DNA of 43,167 bases from Gammaproteobacteria bacterium (GCA_024227135.1 JAAELC010000516.1:1-43167); one strand, 5' to 3'. Positions 1 to 9,484 are shown, counted from the first letter of the stretch. Notes: a model not told the origin generated them from the sequence alone. Made by a program: numbers and translations.

Positions 1-19
1 CCAGTCTTGCTGGTCTTTT
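1..19 (+). terminator. Possible terminator cut by the window edge
   Basis: The first bases form CCAG, a five-base loop, CTGG, then TCTTTT. This is a short stem followed by a T-rich run, as in an intrinsic terminator of a gene lying left of the window. Only four base pairs are visible and the stem may continue outside, so the call is weak. Confidence 0.25.
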
Positions 20-276
20 GGCCCAGTTTCCGCGTTGTGGAAAAGGTTGCATAGAACAACCATGCGCCCCTTTCCACGCCTTGAATCTGAACCATCCCGG
101 CGCTATGCTTTCCCTGCTTCGCTTGGGCACCGGTCCTGGGTATCCTGCCCAAGCCATTCACTGCTGCGCAGTTCATCCAGCGCAATTTCTGGACATTTAC
201 TTATTTCCGCGACCTTTAAAAAGTGTACCGGCATCAGGGGCCTGGGCTATCTACTAGCAGGAGAACGGGATCGATC

Positions 277-1380
277 ATGAGCGATCAAAAGGTGTTCGTC
301 AGCAATGCGCTTGAAGCGACAATAAGGATAGGGATACTGGTTTTACTCGCCACCTGGTGTTTCACCATTGTCCGCCCGTTCATCATTCCCATCGTCTGGG
401 GCATTATTATCGCCGTGTCCGAATACACGGGATATCTCAAGCTGCGGCGTTTCCTGGGGGGACGTGGGCGGACGGCTGCTGCATTGATTGCCCTGCTCGG
501 TCTGGTATTGCTGATAGCCCCCACGGTTATGCTCAGCGGCACCCTGGTGGACAGTGCCCAGGGGCTGGCCGAGGGGTTGCAACAGGGAAGCATTTCGGTA
601 CCGCCTCCTCCCGAAGAACTCAAACGATGGCCCATGGTGGGTGATGAACTCTATGGTCTGTGGCTGCAGGCGTCCCAGAATCTTGCAGCTGTGCTGACGA
701 AAATAGCACCTCAACTCAAAGTGTTCGGCACCTGGATGCTCTCCTCCGCGGTGGGTGCGGGATTCGGCATTCTGCAGTTTGTGATTGCCATCATTATCGC
801 GGGATTACTGCTGGCAAACTCTGAAGCGGGGGGCAGGGCAGCTTATGCCTTCGCCACGCGCCTGTCGGGGGAAAAGGGAGCAGACTTCGCAACGCTGGCG
901 GAAGCCACTGTCAGGAGTGTTACCCGGGGTATTCTGGGTGTTGCTCTGATTCAGTCGCTGCTCGCCGGTGTGGGTTTTATGGTGATGGGAATACCCGGAG
1001 CGGGACTTTGGGCGCTGCTGTGCCTGATGTTGAGTGTGGTGCAGATCGGTATTTTTCCGATCACCGTGCCTGTAGTGATCTACGTGTTCTCCACGGCTGA
1101 TACGGTGCCTGCCGTGGTATTCCTGGTCTGGGCACTGATCGTGGGGCTGCTGGATAATATTTTGAAACCCATCCTGCTGGGCCGGGGGGTGGAGGTGCCG
1201 ATGGCTGTCATATTCGTGGGTGCCATCGGTGGATTTCTCAGCTCCGGGATCATCGGGCTGTTTGTGGGAGCCGTTGTGCTGGTGCTCGGCTACCGGCTGT
1301 TCCTCGCCTGGCTTGGCAATACCTCCCCAGGCCCGGTTTTGGCTTCGGGGCTGGATGGGACCCTTGATAAAGAGGGTTGA
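277..1380 (+). CDS. AI-2E family transporter (YdiK/PerM-like membrane protein)
   Basis: A 367-residue polytopic inner-membrane protein of the AI-2E exporter/PerM family. Long hydrophobic segments lie near the N-terminus (about 20-45 and 60-85), around 145-180, and through most of the C-terminal half, matching the roughly eight-helix family fold. The family hallmark Asp-Asn-x-x-x-Lys-Pro near residue 292 (DNILKPILLG) is intact. Some members export autoinducer-2 and others act as Na+/H+ antiporters or have unknown substrates, so no substrate is assigned. The ATG at 277 is chosen because AGCAGGAG lies just upstream (256-263); a longer in-frame extension to 223 lacks a ribosome site and is not hydrophobic. 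It stands alone, 382 bp before the LysR gene on the same strand. Confidence 0.85.
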   Translation: MSDQKVFVSNALEATIRIGILVLLATWCFTIVRPFIIPIVWGIIIAVSEYTGYLKLRRFLGGRGRTAAALIALLGLVLLIAPTVMLSGTLVDSAQGLAEGLQQGSISVPPPPEELKRWPMVGDELYGLWLQASQNLAAVLTKIAPQLKVFGTWMLSSAVGAGFGILQFVIAIIIAGLLLANSEAGGRAAYAFATRLSGEKGADFATLAEATVRSVTRGILGVALIQSLLAGVGFMVMGIPGAGLWALLCLMLSVVQIGIFPITVPVVIYVFSTADTVPAVVFLVWALIVGLLDNILKPILLGRGVEVPMAVIFVGAIGGFLSSGIIGLFVGAVVLVLGYRLFLAWLGNTSPGPVLASGLDGTLDKEG

Positions 1381-1462
1381 GGAACCTCCGAACCTGTTCA
1401 GAGGTTTTGCGGAATAAGAATGTACTCTGAAGAGTCCGGGATGGAGTTATTCAGTGCTTCCT

Positions 1463-1639
1463 CTAGGTGGTGGGCAAACCACCATGATGGCCCAGTGACC
1501 CCAGGTGGGCGATTCGCTCTCTGAGCGATGCCAGAAAGCCGGACAGTGCCCCAGCCCGTTCCTGTCTTCCTCTGTCAGTCAGCCTCTTCAATTCTGCCGC
1601 TGTTATGTCGCTGTAGTGAAGGTTTTCCAGGCTTTTCAT
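1463..1639 (-). CDS. Small hypothetical protein, divergent from the LysR gene
   Basis: A 58-residue protein beginning MKSLENLHYSD and rich in Arg, Leu and Glu, predicted soluble and mostly helical. I do not recognise the family. The start at 1639 is preferred over 1663 because the minus strand carries GGAG seven bases upstream of this ATG. It is transcribed away from the LysR regulator with a 122-bp shared intergenic region, the usual geometry for a LysR regulator and a target gene, so regulation by that protein is a reasonable guess. No signal peptide or metal-binding motif is seen. Confidence 0.5.
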   Translation of the reverse strand: MKSLENLHYSDITAAELKRLTDRGRQERAGALSGFLASLRERIAHLGSLGHHGGLPTT

Positions 1640-1696
1640 CGTATTTCTCCAACCAGACTGCATGCTGCTTCATATTCAATGGTGCAAAGTTTACTA

Positions 1697-1725
1697 GAGT
1701 AATTGCAGGATAGAATCCCTATAAT
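1697..1725 (+). promoter_or_regulatory. Candidate sigma-70 promoter for the LysR gene
   Basis: A perfect -10 hexamer TATAAT lies at 1720-1725, 37 bp before the LysR start codon. The region 17 bp upstream (around 1697-1702, GAGTAA) is a poor -35 match, so an activator may be needed, or the promoter is weak. The surrounding AT-rich stretch contrasts with its neighbours. Confidence 0.4.
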
Positions 1726-1761
1726 AGGAAAAACATTTGTGACTGACGGGAACAAATAGTC

Positions 1762-2697
1762 ATGGATCGTGCCAAAGAAATGATGCTGTTTGTCAGGGTG
1801 GTGGAGGAGGGCAGTTTTTCCGCGGCTTCCCGGTCTCTCGATCTGACCCCCTCAGCGGTGAGTAAACAGATATCCCGCCTGGAAACGCGTCTGAGCGTGC
1901 GTCTTTTCAATCGTACGACACGTCGGTTGCACCTGACCGAAGCCGGGCAGCGGTTCTATGACCATTGCGCGCGTATCAGCGCCGACATCGAGCGTGCGGA
2001 GGCTGAGATCAGCGATTATCAGCAGCAGGTCAGAGGTACCCTGCGGATTTCCGGTACCACCCTGTTCACCCGCACCCATGTGGTGCCTTACCTGAACGCG
2101 TTTCAGAAGCAGCATCCGGGACTCAAGATCCACCTGCAACTCACGGACTATCCGGTGGATATTATCGGAGAGGGCTGGGATGTCGCCATCCAGTTCAGCG
2201 AACAGTTCGATGACCCGTCACTGGTTGCGCGCCGGCTGGCGACGAACACGCGGATTGTCTGTGCCTCCCCGGCGTATCTCAGGGAACGGGGCACGCCTGC
2301 AGTCCCCCAGGATCTGATGCATCACAACTGCTTGTCGGTATATACCGTTTCCCGTTTCAATAATTGGGAATTCAGCGACGGGGATACCAGGGAGGTTTTA
2401 CAGGTGGTGGGGAATCTGGAAATCAATACCGCCGATGCCATGCTGGAGGCTTTGCTTTCGGGAGCGGGCATTGCCCGGGTCTCCATCTGGCTTGGGGTTC
2501 CCTATCTGAAAACCGGTGAGTTGGTGCAGATCCTGCCGAAGTATTCTCACCAGGACTCCGCTTTTTACCTGGTATACCCCACCCGCCAGCATCTTTCCCG
2601 CAAGGTCCGGGTTTTCGTGGATTACCTGGTGGACCTCTATACGCCGGATCCTCCCTGGTCACGGGGCGGCGGGCGGTTGCTGCAGGGGATTGGGTAA
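1762..2697 (+). CDS. LysR family transcriptional regulator
   Basis: A 311-residue LysR-type regulator. Residues 1-60 form the winged helix-turn-helix, including the typical segment FSAASRSLDLTPSAVSKQISRLE. Residues about 92-295 form the periplasmic-binding-protein-like effector domain. The sequence is of the CrgA/DmlR-like subgroup (RLFNRTTRRLHLTEAG). These proteins usually regulate a divergent gene and themselves; here the divergent partner is the small gene at 1463-1639. The start follows a weak ribosome site (ACGGGA). The effector cannot be deduced. The C-terminal tail after residue 295 is Arg/Gly-rich and probably disordered. Confidence 0.88.
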   Translation: MDRAKEMMLFVRVVEEGSFSAASRSLDLTPSAVSKQISRLETRLSVRLFNRTTRRLHLTEAGQRFYDHCARISADIERAEAEISDYQQQVRGTLRISGTTLFTRTHVVPYLNAFQKQHPGLKIHLQLTDYPVDIIGEGWDVAIQFSEQFDDPSLVARRLATNTRIVCASPAYLRERGTPAVPQDLMHHNCLSVYTVSRFNNWEFSDGDTREVLQVVGNLEINTADAMLEALLSGAGIARVSIWLGVPYLKTGELVQILPKYSHQDSAFYLVYPTRQHLSRKVRVFVDYLVDLYTPDPPWSRGGGRLLQGIG

Positions 2698-2768
2698 GAG
2701 GGTTTCTCTGGGAGGGCGAGTGGGTGTGGAGGAACAGTGGAGCGATAAAAATAGCGTTCCCGCGCTCC

Positions 2769-2786
2769 ACCTGGTAGCAGGTTTTT
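2769..2786 (+). terminator. Candidate intrinsic terminator after the LysR gene
   Basis: A five-pair stem ACCTG/CAGGT with loop GTAG is followed by five T residues (2782-2786), 72 bp after the LysR stop codon. The stem is short, which limits confidence. Confidence 0.4.
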
Positions 2787-2799
2787 GACGCTCTGCGTC
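2787..2799. repeat. Small palindrome GACGC-TCT-GCGTC
   Basis: A perfect five-base inverted repeat with a TCT spacer, immediately after the T run of the preceding hairpin. Similar small hairpins with a related core occur at 30039-30051 and 36401-36411, all outside genes, suggesting a dispersed palindromic repeat family. Confidence 0.35.
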
Positions 2800-2868
2800 T
2801 TGACAATATGACTTACGGTCGAACCCGCTTCCTTGCTGTCTGCACAGGTTGCCGGTTCGTTGCGGTTA

Positions 2869-3015
2869 TCAGGTACAGTTTTGATCGCTGTTAACCGAAT
2901 CCCAGCAAGGTGGTTGCGATGGTTTCACGTTTGAATCGTTGCATCCGGAAATCAGTAACACTATTCCCGTAAGCAGCAATACTGCCAGATAACGGTTTGG
3001 TGACTTGTTTTTCAT
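2869..3015 (-). CDS. Small predicted lipoprotein
   Basis: A 48-residue protein with a basic N-terminus (MKNKSPNRY), a hydrophobic core and the lipobox LISGC, so the mature lipoprotein would be only about 25 residues beginning at the Cys. The ATG at 3015 is supported by AAGGAG on the minus strand seven bases upstream; an extension to 3057 would bury the signal peptide. Very small entericidin-like or lysis-protein-like lipoproteins share this architecture, but the mature sequence (Cys-Asn-Asp-Ser, later Cys-Trp-Asp) does not match one I recognise. It stands alone, convergent with the LysR gene. Confidence 0.55.
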   Translation of the reverse strand: MKNKSPNRYLAVLLLTGIVLLISGCNDSNVKPSQPPCWDSVNSDQNCT

Positions 3016-3237
3016 TTGACTCTCCTTTTGCGGGCGCTGAGCGACCTGATGCGCCACGTCTCAATATTATGCGGCCATACTAGAAAGTGTGCATCCAAAT
3101 CTACTGGTATGGAAGGGGAATAGGTGAACAAAAAGTATGCCGGACCGGACAGGGTGTCATCCCTGTTTGCTTGCCTTCTGCAAATGCCGTAGCTGAGGAT
3201 TGTTACGGGAGTCCTCAGGGTTGCCGCAGCCGATTAT

Positions 3238-4638
3238 TCAGTAAGCCAGAGCGCCCAGGTCGGGCCGCCTGGCGTCTGTTCGGGGCGAACTGCCCTGGGG
3301 GTGGATATATTGCTGGCTGAGCGGCGGTGGCTCTGGCCAGCTACCTGGTGTGGGGGGGATCTGCATTCTTGCCATGGGCTGGCCGGCGCCTGCGATACCG
3401 GGCCAGGCACGGCGCAGGTGAAAATCATGTTCTTCCGGGTTGACGAACAGTGGCCGGGATTCAACGGCAATGCTGTTGTGGTCGAGCGTGAGGCTGGTCT
3501 GGGGGAGTTTGTTTTGAAAGCCCGGAGCCAGCCAGTTGTACTTACCATAGACCTGCTTTGCTGAGGCCCAACCCCTCAAGGCATCCCCCAGGGTCTGGTC
3601 GTTCTGTGGTTTGCCGCCGTCATCGATAATATTGCCGACCAGTATGGCATCCGCTTCAGGGCTCGAAAGATCCACCACGGGGGCGGTGAAGGGGGTCACA
3701 ATGGTGTTGTGGATCAGGTAGAGGGTGCCATCGTGACCCATTTTGCTACCTTCCTGTCCAAAGTGGATCACTCCCTGATTTTCTATTGTCTCCGGGTCCT
3801 TGACGATGATGTTTCCGATCAAGACTCCGTGGGAGTCGGGACGTCCGGTACTTCTGGAATCCACCAGATCGAATTCCCGGTTGGCTGAGTGGTGCACATA
3901 GGAATACTCGATTCGGGTGAAATGGGCACGGCTTTTGATGTTGTGCCCCGTCTTTGCGTGATGCACTTCGGAGAAACTCAGGGTGGCCGAGGTCCCGTCC
4001 AGATAGAGGTTGTGGTGAAACCTCCCTGCGGTGAGGCTGAAGTTGTGATGGATGCGGCTATGTTCGATGCGCTGGTTGACCCCGGAGTGGGGAGTGCCGT
4101 CACCGTTGGACATGATGCCCATCTGATTATGGTGGATGTCGCAATGGCGGATCGTCACCTGGTTGGCCTGGTTGATGCGGACCCCGGCACCGTTGCCGGA
4201 TCCGTTGGAGGCCCCGGTCAACTCGAATCCCTCCAGCAGACCGTAGTCTCCCTGGTGGTTGAATTCGACAATGGCCCGGGGTGTGCGTCCGCGTCCGCTG
4301 TGGTCATAGCCCTTGCCGGAAAGTGTGATTCGTTGCCCGGTTCGGATGCCGGCGGCGCGTATGGTCAGGTGAGGCTTGTTGACCAGGATGCCGACAGCTT
4401 GATAGGCCTGCCCTCCAGCCAGCGGATAGACCTGGATGGTGTCCCCCGGGGAGGCAGCCGCCACCGCCGATTCGATGCGGTCGAATGGTTTTCCGGGGCC
4501 GACTTTCAGGGTGGCTGCGGTGGCGGTTGCAGCAATTGAGGTCAACAGTATGGCTAGCACAGTGCAGAGATACGAGAACCCTGCCTGTGATGGCAGCAGA
4601 CCTGCCGGTTGAGTTGGTATGGGAGTGGATTTGCTCAT
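3238..4638 (-). CDS. Exported right-handed parallel beta-helix protein
   Basis: A 466-residue protein with an N-terminal signal peptide (hydrophobic core ending near ATATAA, about residue 42). A beta-helix of the pectate-lyase/NosD superfold follows, opening with the typical segment GKPFDRIESAVAAASPGDTI. The rungs carry a striking series of His-His pairs (DIHHN, RIHHN, RFHHN, EVHHA, YVHHS) that would stack along one face. Such proteins bind or cleave polysaccharides, but no lyase active site can be assigned. The start is uncertain: ATG 4638 puts the signal peptide at the N-terminus but has no clear ribosome site, and a TTG at 4830 would add 64 Pro-rich residues. It is divergent from aceE and probably unrelated to it. 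Confidence 0.75.
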   Translation of the reverse strand: MSKSTPIPTQPAGLLPSQAGFSYLCTVLAILLTSIAATATAATLKVGPGKPFDRIESAVAAASPGDTIQVYPLAGGQAYQAVGILVNKPHLTIRAAGIRTGQRITLSGKGYDHSGRGRTPRAIVEFNHQGDYGLLEGFELTGASNGSGNGAGVRINQANQVTIRHCDIHHNQMGIMSNGDGTPHSGVNQRIEHSRIHHNFSLTAGRFHHNLYLDGTSATLSFSEVHHAKTGHNIKSRAHFTRIEYSYVHHSANREFDLVDSRSTGRPDSHGVLIGNIIVKDPETIENQGVIHFGQEGSKMGHDGTLYLIHNTIVTPFTAPVVDLSSPEADAILVGNIIDDGGKPQNDQTLGDALRGWASAKQVYGKYNWLAPGFQNKLPQTSLTLDHNSIAVESRPLFVNPEEHDFHLRRAWPGIAGAGQPMARMQIPPTPGSWPEPPPLSQQYIHPQGSSPRTDARRPDLGALAY

Positions 4639-4985
4639 GTCGGGTGGGTTGGGGCAGCGGGTTCGGGTCAGTGCGGGTGCGAGCATCATGGGGGTGCGCT
4701 GAATCGTTGTCCAGTCTCGGTGCCTGGTATGGATAGGAGCGCCGGGTTTCAGCGCTGGCGGAAACCGGCAGATGAAGGGCTGACTGCCGTGAAAATCCAC
4801 AGGTTGCAGCGGCTGGTATCGATATATCAACTGCTGTATATTTTTTTCTCAATATAAAGGATTATAAATATCAATAATTCAATTTAGTCATTGAGTTTAT
4901 TGAACCCTCCAAAAAAACAAGCGCCGGGAAACTGTATCGAGATCTCCCGACACGCAAGGGCAGCCCTGTAGAGAGTGACATTGAA
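4639..4985. other. Divergent intergenic region between the beta-helix gene and aceE
   Basis: The core (about 4835-4915) is much more AT-rich than its surroundings and should hold both promoters. On the minus strand a TATAAT lies at 4866-4861, directed at the beta-helix gene. I found no palindrome of the PdhR operator type (AATTGGT...ACCAATT). GAGAGTG at 4971-4977 is the likely ribosome site of aceE. Confidence 0.4.
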
Positions 4986-7635
4986 ATGAAGCCTGATATC
5001 GATCCCCAGGAAACTCAGGAATGGTTGGATGCACTGGACGGTGTGCTTGAAAACGAAGGCATCGAACGGGCCCACTATCTGCTGGAGACCCTCATCGACA
5101 AGGCCCGGCGATCCGGTGCCTATCTACCGTACAGCGCCAAGACGGCCTACCTGAATACTATCCCGGTCACTCACCAGGAGCGTTTTCCTGGAGACCGTTC
5201 CATGGAAAGGCGCATCCGGTCGTTTATTCGGTGGAATGCCATGGCCATGGTGGTCCAGGCCAACCGGCTGTCTACGGAACTGGGTGGGCACATCGCCAGC
5301 TTTTCCTCTGCCGCCACCCTGTTCGATGTGGGCTTCAATCATTTTTTTCCGGGCGCGCACCCCGGCCCAGGATGGTGACCTGGTGTTCTTTCCGGGGCAC
5401 TCGGCGCCGGGTATCTATGCCCGGGCATATCTGGAGGGGCGAATCAGCGAAGAGGAACTCTATCAGTTTCGCCAGGAGGTGGATGGGGAAGGTCTGTCTT
5501 CTTACCCCCATCCCTGGTTGATGCCCGGTTTCTGGCAGTTTCCCACCGTATCCATGGGGCTGGGCCCCCTGATGGCCATCTACCAGGCCCGTTTCATGCG
5601 CTACGTCAATGACCGGGGCGTGTTGAAGACCAACGACCGCAAGGTGTGGGCCTTCATGGGCGACGGGGAAATGGATGAGCCGGAAGCTCTCGGGGCCATC
5701 TCCCTGGCGGGGCGGGAACGTCTGGATAATCTGATTTTCGTGGTTAACTGTAACCTGCAGCGCCTGGATGGCCCGGTGCGGGGTAACGGCAAGATCATCC
5801 AGGAACTGGAGGGTGTGTTCCGGGGTGCCGGCTGGAATGTCATCAAGGTTATCTGGGGTGGCTACTGGGATCCGCTGCTGGCCCGGGATAAAGATGGTTT
5901 GCTGTTGAAACGCATGCAGGAGGCCGTGGACGGGGAGTATCAGGCTTACAAGGCCAAGGGGGGCGCCTTCACCCGCGAGCACTTCTTTGGAAAGTATCCG
6001 GAACTGGCTGAGATGGTGGCGACTATGACCGATGAGGATATCTGGCGCCTCAATCGCGGCGGTCACGATCCCCACAAGGTTTACGCCGCTTACGCCGCGG
6101 CGGTCAAGCACACCCGCCAGCCGACAGTGATACTGGCAAAGACAGTCAAAGGCTATGGCATGGGTGATGCGGGTGAGGGACAGAACATTACCCACTCCCA
6201 GAAAAAGATGGGTGAGGTGGCCCTGCGGGCATTTCGCGATCGCTTCAACATTCCCATCGAAGACGAACATATTGCAGCGGCCCCCTTCTATAAGCCGGCG
6301 GCCGACAGTCCGGAGCTTAAATATCTGATGGAGCGGCGCAAAGATCTCGGTGGGTCTTTGCCTGCACGTCACACCGATGCGCCACGCCTGGAAGTGCCGG
6401 GGCTGGATGCCTTCAAAGCGTTGCTGGAGAGCAGCGGTGAACGGGAAATGTCCACCACCATGGCCTTCGTCAGGTTGCTGTCCACCCTGGTGAAAGACAA
6501 GAAGGTGGGCAGTGCCGTGGTGCCCATCGTACCGGACGAGGCCCGTACCTTCGGCATGGAGGGGATGTTCCGGCAACTGGGTATCTACTCTTCGGTGGGC
6601 CAGCTTTATCAGCCCATGGATTCCGACCAGTTGATGTATTACCGGGAAGACCAGAAGGGCCAGGTGCTGCAGGAAGGCATCAACGAGGCCGGTGCCATGT
6701 CGTCCTGGATCGCGGCAGCCACCTCCTACAGCAACCATGGGATCAGCATGATCCCTTTCTATATTTATTACTCCATGTTCGGTTTTCAGCGAGTCGGGGA
6801 TCTTGCCTGGGCGGCGGGGGATATGCAGGCCCGGGGATTTCTGATCGGTGGTACGGCGGGGCGCACGACCCTGGCGGGTGAGGGGTTGCAGCACCAGGAT
6901 GGTCATAGTCACCTCCAGGCGGCGACCATTCCCAACTGTGTCGCATACGACCCGGCCTTCAGCCACGAGCTGGCAGTGGTCGTCCAGGATGGCCTGAAGC
7001 GCATGTTTCAGGAGCAGGAGAACATCTTCTATTACATCACGGTGATGAATGAGAACTACACCCAGCCCGGATTACCCGATGGGGCTGCGGAGGGTATCCT
7101 GAAGGGCATCTACCGGTTCCGTGAAGGATCGGGCAAGGGGGTTCCCATTCAGTTGCTCGGCAGTGGCACCATCCTGCGGGAGGTGATAGCGGCGGCGGAT
7201 CTGCTGGAAAAAGACTTTAAAGTGACCGCGGATATCTGGAGCGTCACCAGTTTCACCGAACTGCGCCGGGACGGCCTGGATGTGGAGCGCTGGAATATGC
7301 TGCATCCGGATCAGGAGCCCCGTCGCAGTTACGTGGGTCAACAGTTGGAGGGCAAGCCAGGTCCGATTGTGGCAGCCACCGACTACATCCGTTCCCATCC
7401 GGATCAGATTCGGGCATTCGTTTCCGGTACCTACCGGGTATTGGGTACCGATGGATTCGGGCGCAGTGATCTGCGCTCCCAGTTGCGTAAATTTTTCGAG
7501 GTGAACCGGTATTACATCGCTGTGGCGGCCCTCAAGGCGCTGGTCGATGACGGACATCTGGAGCCTGGCGTGGTCACCGAGGCGATCGGGAAATACCACA
7601 TCGATCCTGAAAAGCCCAACCCCGTGACGGTATGA
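4986..7635 (+). CDS. aceE: Pyruvate dehydrogenase E1 component, split by a one-base frameshift
   Basis: Homodimeric E1 of the pyruvate dehydrogenase complex, which decarboxylates pyruvate with thiamine diphosphate and acetylates the lipoyl arms of AceF. Codons from 4986 to about 5348 encode the N-terminus (IDPQETQEWLDALDGV ... RRIRSFIRWNAM ... FDVGFNHFF). The +1 frame then continues without loss (RARTPAQDGDLVFFPGH) to 7635. Removing one T from T7 at 5342-5348 gives a continuous protein of 882 residues, close to the usual 885-890. The thiamine motif GDGEMDEPEA...NCN is intact. Read literally, the first frame stops at 5378 after 130 residues, and the remainder has no natural start. A sequencing or assembly error, a true recent mutation, or rescue by slippage all fit. 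The gene overlaps aceF by four bases (ATGA). Confidence 0.9.
5342..5348 (+). other. T7 homopolymer causing the aceE frameshift
   Basis: Seven T residues follow CA in codons for His-Phe-Phe. Six Ts would read His-Phe-Phe-Arg-Ala-Arg, the sequence conserved in AceE proteins, while seven give Pro-Gly-Ala-His and a stop 30 bases on. The lesion is exactly one extra base in the only long T run of the gene's 5' part. Confidence 0.85.
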
Positions 7636-9308
7636 CCGGAGAACAGCAAGTGACTACCGATACCAAAGTCTTAGTACCCGATATTGGCGACTTCTCCGGG
7701 GTCGAAGTGATCGAAGTCATGGTCTCTCCGGGAGACCGGGTGGCTGTGGAAGACTCACTGATCACCCTGGAGAGTGATAAGGCCACCATGGAGATTCCCT
7801 CGCCCTATGAGGGCGTGGTGAAAGAGATCATCATCAAGGTGGGGGATACCGTCACCGAGGGCGATCTTCTATTGATCATGGAACAGGAGTCCGCTGGGGA
7901 ATCACCGCCGCCCTCCGCGCCGCCGCAAGAGGCCCCGGCCGGCCAGGCCCCTGTTCCAGCCAGCCAGCCCCCTGCAACCGATGGCTCGCCGGTCCAGGTC
8001 TCAGTACCCGATATCGGTGATTTTTCCGGGGTCGAGGTGATCGAGGTGACGGTCTCACCGGGAGACCGGGTGAATGTGGAAGACTCCCTGATCACTTTGG
8101 AGAGTGACAAGGCCACCATGGAAATTCCCTCACCCTATGCCGGTGAGGTGAAAGAGGTGGTGATCAAGGTGGGTGATACCGTCAAGGAAGGGGATGCCCT
8201 GCTGATGATGGTGCAGGACGATGTGGTCGAAGCCTCGTCAGGCCGGGCGGATGGCTTGAACATCCCATCTCCGGCGTCGGAAGAGGTGGGGACGGTCCAG
8301 GCACCGGCCCCGGTGGAATCCCGGTTGGACCGCCGGTTGCCCGGTGAGAAGGAGTCTTCCCCGCCCCCGCTGGCCCAGCGACCTTCGGATGTGAAAGCTT
8401 CCAAAGCCCATGCCAGTCCTTCGGTCCGGCGTTTTGCCCGGGAGTTGGGCGCTGATCTGTTACAGATCAAGGGCAGTGGCCCCAAGGGGCGCATTACCCG
8501 GGAAGATGTCCAGGGATTTATCAAAAAAGCGCTTTCCAGCGGGGGTGCAGCCACCCCGACGGCGGGTCCTCTGCAGCTGCCGGCGATACGGGAAGTGGAT
8601 TTCTCCGCCTTCGGCGAAGTGGAGGAAAAGCCCCTGGAGCGGATGAAAAAGCTCAGTGGTGCCCATCTGTCCGCCAGCTGGCTCAATATTCCCCATGTCA
8701 CCCAGTTCGACGAAGCAGATATCACCGACCTGGAAGCGTTCCGCAAGGAGCAGAAATCGGAGGCAGCGAAACAGGATATCCGTCTGACCATGCTGCCCTT
8801 GCTGATGAAGGCCTGCGTGGGTGCCCTGTCAACGATGCCGGCGTTCAACAGTTCTCTGAGCACGGATAAGGAGCGCTTGATCTTCAAACACTATTTTCAC
8901 ATTGGGATCGCAGTGGATACGCCCAAAGGGTTGATCGTCCCGGTGATCAGAGATGTGGACAAGAAGGGTATACTGGAACTGGCTGCCGAATTGATGGAGA
9001 CCAGTGTCCGGGCGAGAGCCGGGAAACTGCTGCCCGCTGATCTGCAAGGCGGGTGTTTCTCCATTTCCAGCCTGGGTGGTATCGGCGGTAACGCCTTCAC
9101 GCCCATCATCAACGCGCCGGAAGTGGCGATCCTCGGGGTATCCCGTTCGTCCATCAAACCGGTTTGGGATGGCCAGGCATTTCAACCGCGGCTCATGCTG
9201 CCCCTGTCCCTCTCCTATGATCACCGGGTGATCGACGGAGCACAGGCTGCACGATTCACCAGTCTGTTGGCGGGGTTGCTGTCTGATATGCGCCGATTGC
9301 TGTTATAA
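7632..9308 (+). CDS. aceF: Pyruvate dehydrogenase E2, dihydrolipoamide acetyltransferase
   Basis: Core transacetylase of the pyruvate dehydrogenase complex, 558 residues. Two lipoyl domains (about 11-85 and 125-200) carry the ESDKATMEIPSP lipoylation motif with Lys50 and a second Lys near 160. Pro/Ala/Ser-rich linkers separate them. The peripheral-subunit-binding domain lies at about 258-300 (SPSVRRFARELG ... GPKGRITREDV). The catalytic domain ends with the active-site motif DHRVIDG, His near residue 531. The two lipoyl domains are nearly identical in protein and DNA, pointing to a recent tandem duplication or gene conversion. ATG overlaps the aceE stop, implying translational coupling; without aceE frame restoration, E2 would lack its E1 partner. 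Confidence 0.96.
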   Translation: MTGEQQVTTDTKVLVPDIGDFSGVEVIEVMVSPGDRVAVEDSLITLESDKATMEIPSPYEGVVKEIIIKVGDTVTEGDLLLIMEQESAGESPPPSAPPQEAPAGQAPVPASQPPATDGSPVQVSVPDIGDFSGVEVIEVTVSPGDRVNVEDSLITLESDKATMEIPSPYAGEVKEVVIKVGDTVKEGDALLMMVQDDVVEASSGRADGLNIPSPASEEVGTVQAPAPVESRLDRRLPGEKESSPPPLAQRPSDVKASKAHASPSVRRFARELGADLLQIKGSGPKGRITREDVQGFIKKALSSGGAATPTAGPLQLPAIREVDFSAFGEVEEKPLERMKKLSGAHLSASWLNIPHVTQFDEADITDLEAFRKEQKSEAAKQDIRLTMLPLLMKACVGALSTMPAFNSSLSTDKERLIFKHYFHIGIAVDTPKGLIVPVIRDVDKKGILELAAELMETSVRARAGKLLPADLQGGCFSISSLGGIGGNAFTPIINAPEVAILGVSRSSIKPVWDGQAFQPRLMLPLSLSYDHRVIDGAQAARFTSLLAGLLSDMRRLLL

Positions 9309-9484
9309 ATTATTTCGTTTTATCCATAGAAATAGGATAATCTTAGCGGCTAACAAGAGGGCTGGTGGCGCTCTGGACCGGTTCCCATGGGCTGTGGTGG
9401 GGAACATCGGGTAGTCTTTTGCGTGCCGGCCTCAATAAATCCAATTATTCATACCAACACCGACACCCTTACAAAGGATGATGC

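Noticed and set aside
1-95. Minus-strand frame from 95 running off the left edge (MVQIQGVERGAW...).
   Set aside because: No ribosome site, no recognised domain, and a probable terminator hairpin at the same place.
3889-4539. Plus-strand frame opposite the beta-helix gene (216 codons).
   Set aside because: Val/Gly/Asp-rich mirror of the beta-helix repeats, without ribosome site or family.
5335-6966. Long minus-strand frame opposite aceE (543 codons).
   Set aside because: It is antisense to a clearly conserved enzyme, with His/Gln-rich composition typical of shadow frames in high-GC DNA.
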